A stretch of DNA of 64,000 nt from Sphingomonas sp. HMP9 (GTDB taxonomy: Bacteria > Pseudomonadota > Alphaproteobacteria > Sphingomonadales > Sphingomonadaceae), in contig NZ_AP022673.1 of NCBI RefSeq assembly GCF_013374115.1, positions 393,501 through 457,500 on the forward strand, given 5' to 3'. Shown piece by piece: positions 16,214 through 24,842 of the stretch. Made by a program: the position numbers and the translations under genes. The notes under the pieces are model-generated. The model had not been told where the DNA came from. It worked only from the letters and a program-made list of their open reading frames with translations, and did no database searches. Each line of letters starts with the position of its first letter. Position 1 is the first letter of the stretch.

Positions 16214-17563
16214 ATGAGGGACACTCCGTATGCGCAGATCGAGAGTAGCAAGCCGGTTGCGGGGACGCGGCTAGATATCGATTCTGCGGTAGAGCGCACA
16301 CGGGAGGTCATCTTCCAGGCTTCGCACGCGTCGTGGCGGTTCGTGGTGCTGGCCGAAATCGCGAACTTCGCGCTATTGCGACGTCATCTCGGCCGGCTCA
16401 GGGCGGACACGCTGATCGTCGACGTGTCGGCCAGGATCGCGGATGCACTACCCGATGCTAGGGTAATGGTCGCCGGTAGAGAGACCGTGGAAATCGCCTT
16501 TGAGAGCAACGCGCGTCTCGCACTCGACGTCGCCATAGCGGCGGTGGAGGCTGGGTTCGAAGAACCGTTCGATATCGATGGCGAGTCTTACGTCGTGCAT
16601 ATCCAGTTGGGCGCGGCGGCTGCCGCGGCGCACCGCGACGAAGTGCTGCTGATCGAAGAGGCCGAGCATGCCTTGCGTGAAGCGCGGGCGGAACGAATAG
16701 CGATCGCTCGCGACGTGACTGACAATCCAGCAGCGATGGATCGTGCCGAGTTGTCGCTGGACCTGACCCGGGCGATCGAGAAAGAAGAACTGTTCCTTCA
16801 ATACCAGCCAAAGGTTCACCTGCGCCGGCGGGAGGTCACGAGCGTCGAGGCGCTGGTCCGCTGGAACCACCCGACGCGCGGCCTCGTGCTACCCAACGAC
16901 TTCATTCCCCTTGCTGAGGAATCGCGCGATATCGTCGCGCTGACGCTGTGGACGATCCGCCGTGCGATTACCGACCAAAAGACGCTGGCAGCTAGCGGTC
17001 ACGATCTGCGGATCTTCATCAATATCGCGGGGGCATTGCTCGCCGACAAGCGCTTCGTTCGGTGCGCCTGCGCGCTGGTGCAGTCGAGCGGTGCGCAACT
17101 CGGGTTCGAGATTACCGAGACATCCGTCATCCGTGATCCGGAAAGTGCGATCGCCAATCTCAAGATCTTTGCCGATATCGGGATAGTCATCGCGATCGAC
17201 GATTATGGTGCCGGCCTGTCCTCGCTGGCGTATCTCAAACAGCTGCCCGCGCGCGAGTTGAAGATCGACAAGCTGTTCGTCACGCAACTCACCAGCTCGA
17301 ACCGGGATCCGTTGATCGTCCGCTCGACGATCGATCTTGCGCACGCGCTGGAAATGGAAGTCGTCGCCGAGGGGGTGGAGAGCCAGGCGGCGATGGCATT
17401 GCTGTCCGTCATGGGTTGCGACATGGTCCAAGGGTTTCTCATCAGCCGGCCGATCAATCTCGATGCGCTGATCCATTTCCTCGACGACGGAAAATACCAG
17501 GCGATCGCGGCGGATATCGGTGCGCCGTTCAACCGGCTGGCGACCGTCTGGAAGCGCGGCTGA
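16214..17563 (+). CDS. EAL-domain c-di-GMP phosphodiesterase with degenerate GGDEF
   Basis: From ATG 16214 (GGGA 4 nt before it) the protein has 449 residues; the frame is open back to 16070 but the earlier part lies in the AT-rich control region. The N-terminal half resembles a GGDEF fold with the signature lost (VMVAGRETVEIAFES where the GGDEF loop would be). The C-terminal EAL domain keeps the hallmarks: VEALVRWNHP (EAL), FINIAG, FEITETSV, IAIDDYGAGLSSL (DDYG), LKIDKLFV and VVAEGVESQ, then MVQGFLISRPI. It should hydrolyse c-di-GMP in the cytosol. No membrane segment. It ends 2 bp before the sensor-kinase gene, so they form an operon. Confidence 0.85.
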   Translation: MRDTPYAQIESSKPVAGTRLDIDSAVERTREVIFQASHASWRFVVLAEIANFALLRRHLGRLRADTLIVDVSARIADALPDARVMVAGRETVEIAFESNARLALDVAIAAVEAGFEEPFDIDGESYVVHIQLGAAAAAAHRDEVLLIEEAEHALREARAERIAIARDVTDNPAAMDRAELSLDLTRAIEKEELFLQYQPKVHLRRREVTSVEALVRWNHPTRGLVLPNDFIPLAEESRDIVALTLWTIRRAITDQKTLAASGHDLRIFINIAGALLADKRFVRCACALVQSSGAQLGFEITETSVIRDPESAIANLKIFADIGIVIAIDDYGAGLSSLAYLKQLPARELKIDKLFVTQLTSSNRDPLIVRSTIDLAHALEMEVVAEGVESQAAMALLSVMGCDMVQGFLISRPINLDALIHFLDDGKYQAIAADIGAPFNRLATVWKRG

Positions 17564-17565
17564 CA

Positions 17566-20046
17566 ATGCTGACATACCGCTGGATCATGGCGGGGACCGC
17601 CATGGCACTGTCGATCATCGGTCCAGCTTCGACCGGGTACGCGCAGTCGACCACGGTTTCGTCGACCGACGCCGCCGTCGATCGCTACGAGGTGACCGTC
17701 GCGGATGCCAATGCGGCGATGCTGATCGATCCGGCGAAGGCGTTGCCGAAGGCGATCGTCGCGGAACGCTACGGTGCACAGATTGCGAGCGAGAAGGCGC
17801 GAGGCGTCGCGATCGCCACCGCGCAATGGTTACAGGGTGAGGCTCATCTCCGCATCAACGACCCGGACAAGGCGGATCCGCTCATCCGACGGGCGCTGGC
17901 ATCGGTGAAGCGGTTTCAGCCGAGATCGAAGCTTCACGCCGACCTGCTGATATCGATGGGCTGGCTGGACAGCTATCAAGGCCATGTCGGCAATGCGCTG
18001 ATCGACTATCAACTCGCGTTCACCATCTACCGAAAGCTCGGCGATGCCAGGGGGCAGTCGCGGGCGCTCGTCTTCATCGCGTTGCTTTATACGCAGGCCA
18101 AGGATCCCCAGACGGCGGATCGCTATTATCAGCAAGCGCTCGATGTCTACCGTGGCGACGTCAACATCGCGGTGTCGATCTACAATAACCGGGCCCTGGT
18201 CTTTGCCGAGGATCGTCAGTTCAAGAAGGCGGCCGAGCAGTTCAAGCAGGCGGTCGATCTGGCGAAACAGCTCAACAGCCGGAACCTGCTCGAGCTGATC
18301 TACATGAACATCGCCCGGGTTCAGCTGGAGCTAGGCAATCTTACGCTAGCGGACCGGGCGATCGCGAACGGCCGGGCGACTGCCGATCCCAGCGATCCGA
18401 GCCTTGCTGGGCGCCTGACCGCGACGGCCGCGCAGGCGGCGTTGCAGCATGGCGACTTGCCGCGCGCCAATCGGCTGATTCAGAGCGCGTTGATCGGGAT
18501 AGACCCAAAGGCGACGGGCACGTCGTATCGCGATTTCCACGAAACCGCGTACAAAATCTTCAAGGTAACAGGCGATGCCAAAGCCGCGCTCGTGCATCTC
18601 GAAGCGCTGAAGCGGTTGGACGATGCCGGCACCACGCTTGCGACGGATACTAAGACGGCACTGATGGCGGCGCGATTTAATTTCGCCAACCAGGAACTCA
18701 GGATCAGCCAGCTGACGGCGAGCGAACTGCAGCGCAGCATCGCGTTCGAACGCACGCGGGCGCAGACTCAGCGCAACGTATTTCTCGGAATGGCCGCGGC
18801 CGTCGCGGTGGTGATCGCATTGTTGGCGATCGGGCTGATTACGATCCGTCGCAGCCGGGATCAGGTTCGGGCGGCGAACGACGATCTGGCCACCACTAAC
18901 AGCGCACTGGGCAAGGCGCTGGCCGCCAAGACCGAGTTCCTCGCGACGACCAGTCATGAGATCCGAACGCCGTTGAACGGTATTCTCGGCATGACGCAGG
19001 TGATGCTGGCCGATCCGACCCTCGCGGCGGAGATGCGCGAGCGGCTTGGCGTGGTGCATGGCGCGGGCATCACGATGCGTGCGCTGGTCAACGATATTCT
19101 CGACATCGCCAAGATGGAGACGGGCAATCTCACGATCGAGGCCGCGCCGTTCGACGTCTGTGCTACGGTGACGGACGCGGCGCGGATGTGGGAGGAACAG
19201 GCGCGGGCGAAGGGCCTGTTGTTCACCGTCGATGTCAGCGGTTGCCCGGCCATGATCTTGGGTGACGCCGCACGGGTTCGACAGATCGTGTTCAACCTCC
19301 TGTCCAATGCCCTCAAGTTCACCAGGAAGGGCCACGTCGCGCTGAGCATCGACGTCGGTGGGGACGACCGGTTGCGCGTCGCCGTTACCGATTCCGGTAT
19401 CGGTATTCCCTCCGACAAGATCGAGGAGATCTTCGAATCCTTCCGTCAGGCTGATGCCGGGACGACGCGACAATTCGGCGGGACCGGGCTGGGACTTTCC
19501 ATCTGCCGCAATCTGGCGCGTGCGATGGGCGGGGACGTGTTCGTCGCCAGTATCGTGGGTCAGGGGGCGACATTCACGCTCGTCCTGCCCTTGGTGCGCG
19601 CCGAACCGAACGCGATCGAGGCCGTCGACCCTGACCCGCGGCGAGGCACGCTGATCGTCGATCGCAATCCGATCACGCGGAGTATGTTCAAGGCCTTGCT
19701 GGCACCACATGGCGGGCCAATCGCCTTGGCTGCGTCGGTCGACGACGCCGTCGTGCGGCTTGGTGGCAATGACGTTGCACGCGTGCTGATCGACGATGCG
19801 ACGGTGCGCGGCGATGACGCGCTGAGCGGACTGACCAGGATTGCCGAGGCGGCGCGCATTTCCGCTGCTGAGACCACGTTGCTTTGGCCGGTTGCCGCGG
19901 ATGTGGAGCGCGAGGAACTGTTGCGGACGGGGATCACGCGGGTTGTTGCCAAGCCGGTCAGCGGTGGTGGGTTGGTCGCGATGATGTTCGACGGATCGGT
20001 ATCGACGAACGGCGTGAATCCGGACCTTGTATCGCATGCTGCATGA
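17566..20046 (+). CDS. TPR sensor histidine kinase with degenerate receiver
   Basis: The ATG at 17566, 2 bp after the EAL gene, gives 826 residues. Order: signal sequence (MLTYRWIMAGTAMALSIIGP), a periplasmic helical region with several TPR-like repeats (about 80-330, e.g. ADRYYQQALDVYRG and AAEQFKQAVDLAKQL), one transmembrane helix (VFLGMAAAVAVVIALLAIGLI, about 405-425), HisKA with the phospho-His in EFLATTSHEIRTPLNG, HATPase (NLLSNALKFTRKG, GTGLGLSICRNLARAMG), then a C-terminal receiver-like domain. In that domain the acidic pair is changed (LIVDRN), although VLIDD and the Lys of VAKPV remain, so it may not accept phosphate normally. The separate receiver gene 64 bp downstream is the likely partner. 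Confidence 0.88.
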   Translation: MLTYRWIMAGTAMALSIIGPASTGYAQSTTVSSTDAAVDRYEVTVADANAAMLIDPAKALPKAIVAERYGAQIASEKARGVAIATAQWLQGEAHLRINDPDKADPLIRRALASVKRFQPRSKLHADLLISMGWLDSYQGHVGNALIDYQLAFTIYRKLGDARGQSRALVFIALLYTQAKDPQTADRYYQQALDVYRGDVNIAVSIYNNRALVFAEDRQFKKAAEQFKQAVDLAKQLNSRNLLELIYMNIARVQLELGNLTLADRAIANGRATADPSDPSLAGRLTATAAQAALQHGDLPRANRLIQSALIGIDPKATGTSYRDFHETAYKIFKVTGDAKAALVHLEALKRLDDAGTTLATDTKTALMAARFNFANQELRISQLTASELQRSIAFERTRAQTQRNVFLGMAAAVAVVIALLAIGLITIRRSRDQVRAANDDLATTNSALGKALAAKTEFLATTSHEIRTPLNGILGMTQVMLADPTLAAEMRERLGVVHGAGITMRALVNDILDIAKMETGNLTIEAAPFDVCATVTDAARMWEEQARAKGLLFTVDVSGCPAMILGDAARVRQIVFNLLSNALKFTRKGHVALSIDVGGDDRLRVAVTDSGIGIPSDKIEEIFESFRQADAGTTRQFGGTGLGLSICRNLARAMGGDVFVASIVGQGATFTLVLPLVRAEPNAIEAVDPDPRRGTLIVDRNPITRSMFKALLAPHGGPIALAASVDDAVVRLGGNDVARVLIDDATVRGDDALSGLTRIAEAARISAAETTLLWPVAADVEREELLRTGITRVVAKPVSGGGLVAMMFDGSVSTNGVNPDLVSHAA

Positions 20047-20110
20047 GGCGTAGAGGCCGCCATATGGCTACGATATATCCTCCTCTAATCTATGTTAAGT
20101 GGGGGTTTCG

Positions 20111-20503
20111 ATGAACGTTTTGTTCATCGAGGACGACCGGATGAACCGCCGTGTCGTCAAGGATATGCTCGATGTCGCAGGTGTGGCGATGGTCGAAGCG
20201 GAGAGTGCGGAACGCGGGCTCGAGATCATCGACGAACAGGAGTTTGCGATCATACTCGTCGATCTGCGGATGCCCGGCATGGACGGGATCACTGCAATCG
20301 AACACATCCGCGCGCGGGGCGACGCGAAGGCGAAGGTCCCGATCATCGTCGTCACCGCGGATATAGCGCCGGACCTGCGCGAACGCTGTCTGGCGGCGGG
20401 CGCGGACGACGTGATTTTCAAGCCGGTCGCGATGGACTCACTCTTCGAATCGATGGGCGCGATCCTCGCCCGCGGTATCGCGGGCGAGGGCATGATCGGC
20501 TAA
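20111..20503 (+). CDS. Single-domain response regulator
   Basis: A 130-residue stand-alone receiver. ATG 20111 follows GGGGG at 5 nt and is preferred over an in-frame GTG 12 bp upstream. All receiver residues are present: acidic cluster in LFIEDDRMNRRVV, phospho-acceptor Asp in LVDLRMPGMDG, Thr in IIVVTAD and Lys in VIFKPVAMDS. With no output domain it would act by protein contact or as a phosphorelay shuttle. It follows the TPR kinase, whose own receiver is degenerate, so it is the likely phosphate acceptor. Confidence 0.88.
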   Translation: MNVLFIEDDRMNRRVVKDMLDVAGVAMVEAESAERGLEIIDEQEFAIILVDLRMPGMDGITAIEHIRARGDAKAKVPIIVVTADIAPDLRERCLAAGADDVIFKPVAMDSLFESMGAILARGIAGEGMIG

Positions 20504-20513
20504 CAGGACGCCG

Positions 20514-21365
20514 TTAGCGCCGTAGGGCGTCGCCGAGCGATGCGGTCGCGCTACCGCGCCGTGCTGGTTTTGGTTGCGAAGGATCGGGTGACCAGCCGGT
20601 CAGGAAGACGATCTGGAACGTCTCGTGCGTGCGGCCGCGGTCGTCGGCCGCGCTGGCGAACGCAGCTATGGTCCGACCCAGCGCGCCCGACACGAGGGGC
20701 TGGCGCTGCGCGAGGATGTTGCCAGCCGCCATTCCGCGCAGATCGCCGAACAGCCGACCGAGATCGCGGTACCCGACGTCCAGCGTCTCGACATCGGCCA
20801 CGGGCAGAGCGAACCCGGCACGCATGAGCAGGTCGCCGGCGGAGCGAACGTCGATCTGCGGATGAAGCCGGGCCGCGGGGCGCTCGCTTTCCGCGGCCCT
20901 CAGCGCGCTACGAAGGGCCGGCAAGCTCCCCGCGCCCACGAACGCGCCAAGAAACAGGCCGTCGGGACGAAGCACGCGGCGGACAAGCGCCAATGCGCCG
21001 GGCAGGTCGTTGACCTGATCGAGCACGCCGGCGCTCACCACAAGGTCGAACGAGGCATCGGCGAAGGGGAGGCGGTCCTCGTCTGCCTGTACACCGTTCG
21101 CGCGCGCGGCAAACGCGAACCCTGCATCGCATCGCGCCACGCGGGCGCCCGGCGGAGGGGTGAAAGCGCCGTCGAAACAGCCGAGATCGAGGATGTCGGT
21201 AAAGTCTCGCGTAACGGCATCGAGCCGCTCAGCAATTCCGTCGAGCATAGTCGCGCGGAGGAAATCATGCTCGGCATAGTCCGGTGCAGCACGGTTCCGG
21301 CGGACACGGCGCGCGGCACGGTCGAAGATCTCGGGGGCGGAGTTTTCTGAAACGGTATCGGACAC
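20514..21365 (-). CDS. Class I SAM methyltransferase, BioC/NDUFAF5-like
   Basis: From GTG 21365 the protein has 283 residues beginning MSDTVSENSAPEIFDRAARR, the usual N-terminus of alphaproteobacterial relatives of the complex I assembly factor NDUFAF5 and of BioC. The frame is open to 21434, which would abut the divergent comF start. Motif I is DILDLGCFDGAF, motif II region RLPFADASFDLVVSAGVLDQ, motif III LRRVLRPDGLFLGAF. Pairing with comF and grxC in divergent orientation is common in this group. Biochemical role here is inferred only. Confidence 0.78.
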   Translation of the reverse strand: MSDTVSENSAPEIFDRAARRVRRNRAAPDYAEHDFLRATMLDGIAERLDAVTRDFTDILDLGCFDGAFTPPPGARVARCDAGFAFAARANGVQADEDRLPFADASFDLVVSAGVLDQVNDLPGALALVRRVLRPDGLFLGAFVGAGSLPALRSALRAAESERPAARLHPQIDVRSAGDLLMRAGFALPVADVETLDVGYRDLGRLFGDLRGMAAGNILAQRQPLVSGALGRTIAAFASAADDRGRTHETFQIVFLTGWSPDPSQPKPARRGSATASLGDALRR

Positions 21366-21432
21366 GTCTCCGCTTGTGCCGTGGTCGCGCGCCTCCGACA
21401 AGGGCTGGCGCGAATGTGAGGGGAGGGGCTGC

Positions 21433-22158
21433 ATGAGGATACTCGCCCCGTTTCGCTACGTCGCCGGGTTGGCCTTGCCGCCCCGATGCGCTGGTTGCGG
21501 CACACCGGTAGGCGAGGATCACCGGTTCTGCGCGACCTGCTGGACCGGGTTGCGCTTTCTCGCATCGCCTTGGTGCGCCGGCTGCAACCGACCCTTCGCC
21601 TTCGATCGCGGCGACGCGGCTTTGTGCGCGCCCTGCATTGCCGAACCGCCGCGGCACGCCGGGGTGCGTGCTGCCGTCGCCTACGGCCCGATCGCGCGCG
21701 ATCTGGCGCTACGGCTGAAGTATGGCGGTCGGATCGCGCTCGCCGAGACGATGGCGCGACAGATGCGGCGGTTGCTGCCGGGCGAAATCGATCTGCTCGT
21801 ACCGGTTCCGCTCCACCGCTGGCGGATCTGGACGCGCGGTTTCAACCAGGCGGCATTGATTGCCGACGCGCTCGCCGGGCTTTCCGGTGTACCACATGAT
21901 CGGGACGCGCTGGTTCGTCCACGCCGGACCATCGTGCTCCGAGGGCTCGGCGCTCGCCAACGTGCCAAGGCGGTCGCGGGTTCGTTCGCGGTATCGGCAG
22001 CCGAGCGGGTCGATGGGAAGACGATCGCGCTGGTCGACGACGTCTATACCAGCGGGGCGACCGCCGACGCGTGCACGCGCGCGCTGCTAAAGGCAGGCGC
22101 ACAGTCGGTCACGATCCTGTGCTGGGCGCGCGTCCTTTCGTCCACCGCCGACGATTGA
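21433..22158 (+). CDS. comF: ComF-family phosphoribosyltransferase-like protein
   Basis: ATG 21433 follows GAGGGGAGGGG at about 5 nt and gives 241 residues. The N-terminus holds a zinc-finger-like Cys set (CAGCGTPVGEDHRFCATC and CAGCNRP...CAPC) typical of ComF. The C-terminal type I phosphoribosyltransferase fold has the PRPP loop IALVDDVYTSGATADACT. ComF proteins are tied to DNA uptake in naturally competent bacteria, but are also widespread without competence. No other competence gene is in view. It leads the comF-grxC-nitrilase-DUF1178 run. Confidence 0.88.
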   Translation: MRILAPFRYVAGLALPPRCAGCGTPVGEDHRFCATCWTGLRFLASPWCAGCNRPFAFDRGDAALCAPCIAEPPRHAGVRAAVAYGPIARDLALRLKYGGRIALAETMARQMRRLLPGEIDLLVPVPLHRWRIWTRGFNQAALIADALAGLSGVPHDRDALVRPRRTIVLRGLGARQRAKAVAGSFAVSAAERVDGKTIALVDDVYTSGATADACTRALLKAGAQSVTILCWARVLSSTADD

Positions 22159-22189
22159 CAAGTCTGGACCGAGACCACATTTCCGCCTC

Positions 22190-22444
22190 ATGGCTAAAGT
22201 CGAAATCTACACCAAAGCGTTCTGTCCGTATTGCACGCGCGCGCTCAAGCTCCTCGCATCCAAGGGGGTCGAGCCCGAGCAGTTCGATGTCACCATGGGG
22301 GGTCCGAAAAAGGCCGAGATGGTCGAGCGGTCGGGCGGTCGCATGACGATGCCGCAAGTCTTTATCGACGGTAAGCATATCGGCGGATCGGACGATCTGG
22401 CGGCGCTCGACGCAAAGGGCGGCCTCGACGCACTGCTCGCCTGA
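22190..22444 (+). CDS. grxC: Glutaredoxin 3
   Basis: An 84-residue dithiol glutaredoxin with the active site AFCPYCTRALKLL (residues 9-21), the cis-Pro segment RMTMPQVFIDG and the GSH-binding GGSDDLAALD. It reduces disulphides using glutathione. Its stop overlaps the ATG of the nitrilase-family gene by one base. Confidence 0.93.
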   Translation: MAKVEIYTKAFCPYCTRALKLLASKGVEPEQFDVTMGGPKKAEMVERSGGRMTMPQVFIDGKHIGGSDDLAALDAKGGLDALLA

Positions 22445-23271
22445 TGGCGAAGATCGGCGTCCTCCAGATGACGAGCGGGATCGATCCCGCCGTCAACGCC
22501 GCGACGCTGGTCGAAGCAATCGGAGACGCTGGAGCAGCGGGTGCGGTCATGCTGTTCACACCCGAAATGTCGGGTCTGATCGACCGTGATCGGTCCCGTG
22601 CGGCACATTCGATCGTCGTCCCGGATGACGATCGCGTGCTGGGGGCCGTGCGGGCCGCTGCAGCAGCAAACGGCATTTGGGTACATCTCGGCTCGCTCGC
22701 GATACGCCGCCCGGACGGCAAGTTTGCCAATCGTGGGTTCGTTATCGACCCGACCGGCGCCATCCGAGCCGCGTACGACAAGCTTCATCTGTTCGACGTC
22801 GATCTCCCGTCCGGTGAGAGTTGGCGGGAGTCCTCAGCCTATGTCGCAGGCGATACGGCGACTGTTATCGATACGCCCGCGGGTAAGCTCGGCACGTCGA
22901 TCTGCTACGATCTTCGGTTCGCTGACCTCTATCGCGCGCTGAGCGATGCTGGCGCGACGATCCTGTCGGTTCCGGCCGCCTTTACGCGACCGACGGGCAG
23001 AGCGCATTGGCACGTTCTGTTGCGCGCCCGCGCGATCGAGGCGAGCGCGTTCGTCGTCGCAGCCGCGCAGACCGGCGTCCACGAAGACGGACGGGAGACG
23101 TACGGACAATCGCTGGTCGTCGACCCGTGGGGCGACGTGTTGCTCGAAATGGGTGAGGCCGCAGGGCTTGCGTTCGTGGAGATCGATCCTGCCCGGATCG
23201 AGGACGTCCGCTCGCGGGTGCCGGTCATCGCGCACCGTCGAACAATCCCACCCGTCTCGATCGTCGGGTGA
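22444..23271 (+). CDS. Carbon-nitrogen hydrolase (nitrilase superfamily)
   Basis: A 275-residue cytosolic amidase with the Glu-Lys-Cys triad: Glu in LFTPEMSGL (about residue 40), Lys in AAYDKLHLFDVDL (about 115) and Cys in GTSICYDLRFADLY (about 150). It is closest in pattern to Nit1/Nit2-type omega-amidases and deaminated-glutathione amidases, which fits its neighbour grxC. Overlaps grxC by one base and the next gene by GTGA. Confidence 0.87.
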   Translation: MAKIGVLQMTSGIDPAVNAATLVEAIGDAGAAGAVMLFTPEMSGLIDRDRSRAAHSIVVPDDDRVLGAVRAAAAANGIWVHLGSLAIRRPDGKFANRGFVIDPTGAIRAAYDKLHLFDVDLPSGESWRESSAYVAGDTATVIDTPAGKLGTSICYDLRFADLYRALSDAGATILSVPAAFTRPTGRAHWHVLLRARAIEASAFVVAAAQTGVHEDGRETYGQSLVVDPWGDVLLEMGEAAGLAFVEIDPARIEDVRSRVPVIAHRRTIPPVSIVG

Positions 23272-23699
23272 TCGTCTTCGATCTCAAGTGCGGTGGCGGC
23301 CATGTGTTCGAGGCGTGGTTCGGATCGAGCGACGTGTATGAAAAACAGCGCGTGGCCGGGTATGTCCGCTGTCCGGTCTGCGACGATGATAGGATCGCCA
23401 AGGCAGTCATGGCGCCCGCCATCTCGGCCAAGAGCAACAGCAAGCCGCCGCCTGCGTCCCCGGACGCCGTCAAGGCTGCGATGAAGATGCTCGCCACCCG
23501 CCAGGCCAAGGCCCTGGAGTCCTCGGAGTGGGTCGGCACCGCGTTCGCCGATCGCGCCCGAGCGATGCACCTCGGCGAAGAAAAACACGCGACCATTCAC
23601 GGCCAGGCAAGTCTATCGGAGGCCAAGGCTCTTATCGAGGAAGGCGTGCCTGTCGCCCCGCTGCCCCTGCCGATCGTTCCGCCGGAAAAGGCGAACTGA
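23268..23699 (+). CDS. DUF1178 family protein
   Basis: A 143-residue protein of the alphaproteobacterial DUF1178 family, starting MIVFDLKCGGGHVFEAWFGS. A Cys near the start (LKCGGGH) and the CPVCDDD pair suggest a small zinc-ribbon. The linker is Lys/Ser/Pro-rich, and the C-terminus (SEWVGTAFADRARAMHLGEE) is conserved in the family. The GTG start overlaps the upstream TGA. It closes the comF-grxC run; function is unknown. Confidence 0.82.
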   Translation: MIVFDLKCGGGHVFEAWFGSSDVYEKQRVAGYVRCPVCDDDRIAKAVMAPAISAKSNSKPPPASPDAVKAAMKMLATRQAKALESSEWVGTAFADRARAMHLGEEKHATIHGQASLSEAKALIEEGVPVAPLPLPIVPPEKAN

Positions 23700-23826
23700 C
23701 CGCGGCCAACCGAGCCTTGGCGAAAGAGGTGGCTGCGGCGTAAACCATCATAACGTCCCTGAAAATACTATATATTTTTGCATCGGTATTTGGTCGGCGC
23801 CCCCTGCGGTGACCCCAGTTGGAGGG
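23700..23826. other. AT-rich junction at left edge of accessory island
   Basis: The local AT-rich stretch (aatactatatatttttgca around 23764-23782) contrasts with both sides. A 7-bp hairpin (GTGACCC / GGGTCAC, 23809-23830) sits at the 3' end of the AlpA-type gene. I did not find a copy of the tRNA-Ser 3' end here. Confidence 0.35.
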
Positions 23827-24090
23827 TCACTGCGTACGGGAGGCCCCGGCGCGCCGGGCGTTCACCCAATCGCAGACTTCACCTTCCCACCAACCGACGC
23901 ACCGTTTCGTCAGCGTGGTGCTGGTTGGAAAATCACCCGCATCGATCAACCGGTAAATCGTCGCGCGGCTGAGACCGACGGTGGCAATCACATCGTTGAT
24001 GCGGAGGAATCGATCGCTGTCGCTTGGCCGGCCGTCTTGCTTCGCTGCCGCTAGGTTGCGACGCGACAACTCGATCGCGATCGTGTTCAC
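23827..24090 (-). CDS. AlpA-family helix-turn-helix regulator
   Basis: An 87-residue DNA-binding protein from GTG 24090, preceded by GAGGAT at about 6 nt. The core RFLRINDVIATVGLSRATIY plus RLIDAGDFPTSTTLTKRCVG and WWEGEVCDWVNARR matches the AlpA/prophage excisionase-regulator pattern (MerR-like winged helix). Such proteins control excision or cargo of integrated elements. It is the strongest mobile-element marker on the left of the island. Confidence 0.8.
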   Translation of the reverse strand: MNTIAIELSRRNLAAAKQDGRPSDSDRFLRINDVIATVGLSRATIYRLIDAGDFPTSTTLTKRCVGWWEGEVCDWVNARRAGASRTQ

Positions 24091-24384
24091 GCTGTTATCC
24101 TCATGTTGGCAAGGCGGTTAGGGTGGCGCGGCATAAGCCCACGGCTTTTGCGGGCCGGGCGGCCGCGATCACTGCACGCAGCTTGGCAGCATGCCGCGTT
24201 CCACATGATCGAGGCCGATACGACGTACACGGTCGGCGCCGGGGCGGCCGTAAAGGCAGCCGAGCTTATTATCTCGAACTTCGACCCACGATAACGGCCG
24301 AGGCGGCGGAAGCGGCGCCCCGGTCAATTTCGCCCAATTGCGGACATTGACGCGCAGGCGTCTTTCCGAGCAAGACCGATCGGC
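24091..24384. other. Intergenic region with short unsupported frames
   Basis: Several short frames exist on both strands but none has a ribosome site and recognisable content. Near 24325 lies cgcccaattgcggacattga, which resembles a degenerate copy of a sequence near 25380 (caccccaaaccgggcattca); both may be remnants of a dispersed intergenic repeat. Confidence 0.3.
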
Positions 24385-24783
24385 ATGATGTTTAGGACGA
24401 TCCTGATCTGCCTTACAGCCACTGCCTTCGGGACAGGATGCCAAAGGTTCGCGCCTGCTCAGAAAAGTGAAAGTAGCAATCTTCGATTAGCGTCTGAAAA
24501 TGGCTTGAAAAGTTTCTTCGTCTGTATGGAACCATACGTTAAGGCTGCTAAAACACATCCAATCCTCCCCCAAGCTGAAATTAATAACTTCGGCTGGAAG
24601 TGTGCGTCGGAACTGAAGAAAGCTGCCGAACTTCGCGATGACTTCTGGTGGAGCGAACCTATGGAACATGATTATGATCCAGTTCTATTACTTCCGAACC
24701 GGGCTAGCCGCATTCGGTGGCATGAGTGCGATTTAGCTGGAACGTTCTACTGCAAACTTCGCTACTGTCAGCTTACTGACTAA
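24385..24783 (+). CDS. Putative lipoprotein in accessory island
   Basis: A 132-residue protein with a lipoprotein signal peptide, MFRTILICLTATAFGTGCQ, the Cys being the presumed lipidated residue. The mature part has five further Cys (FVCMEPY, KCASEL, HECDL, YCKLRYC), so disulphides are likely. Base composition is noticeably lower in GC than flanking core genes, a sign of transfer. I do not recognise the family. A similar-sized exported gene follows on the same strand. Confidence 0.6.
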   Translation: MMFRTILICLTATAFGTGCQRFAPAQKSESSNLRLASENGLKSFFVCMEPYVKAAKTHPILPQAEINNFGWKCASELKKAAELRDDFWWSEPMEHDYDPVLLLPNRASRIRWHECDLAGTFYCKLRYCQLTD

Positions 24784-24842
24784 CGCGACCGTCCGGTTTC
24801 CACCACGTTGCAATAATCGCGATAGTGTGAAAGGTTCGCTTG

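Noticed and set aside
18346..20037. Minus-strand open frame of 563 codons opposite the TPR kinase
   Set aside because: Arg/His/Gln-rich antisense translation without any recognisable feature.
23700..23830. Search for a left attachment repeat matching the tRNA-Ser 3' end
   Set aside because: No stretch resembling the tRNA 3' end was seen, so attachment sites are not annotated.
24103..24294. 63-codon plus-strand frame after the AlpA-type gene
   Set aside because: The C-terminal half (IEADTTYTVGAGAAVKAAEL) looks protein-like, but there is no ribosome site and the first half is shadow-like; not enough to call.
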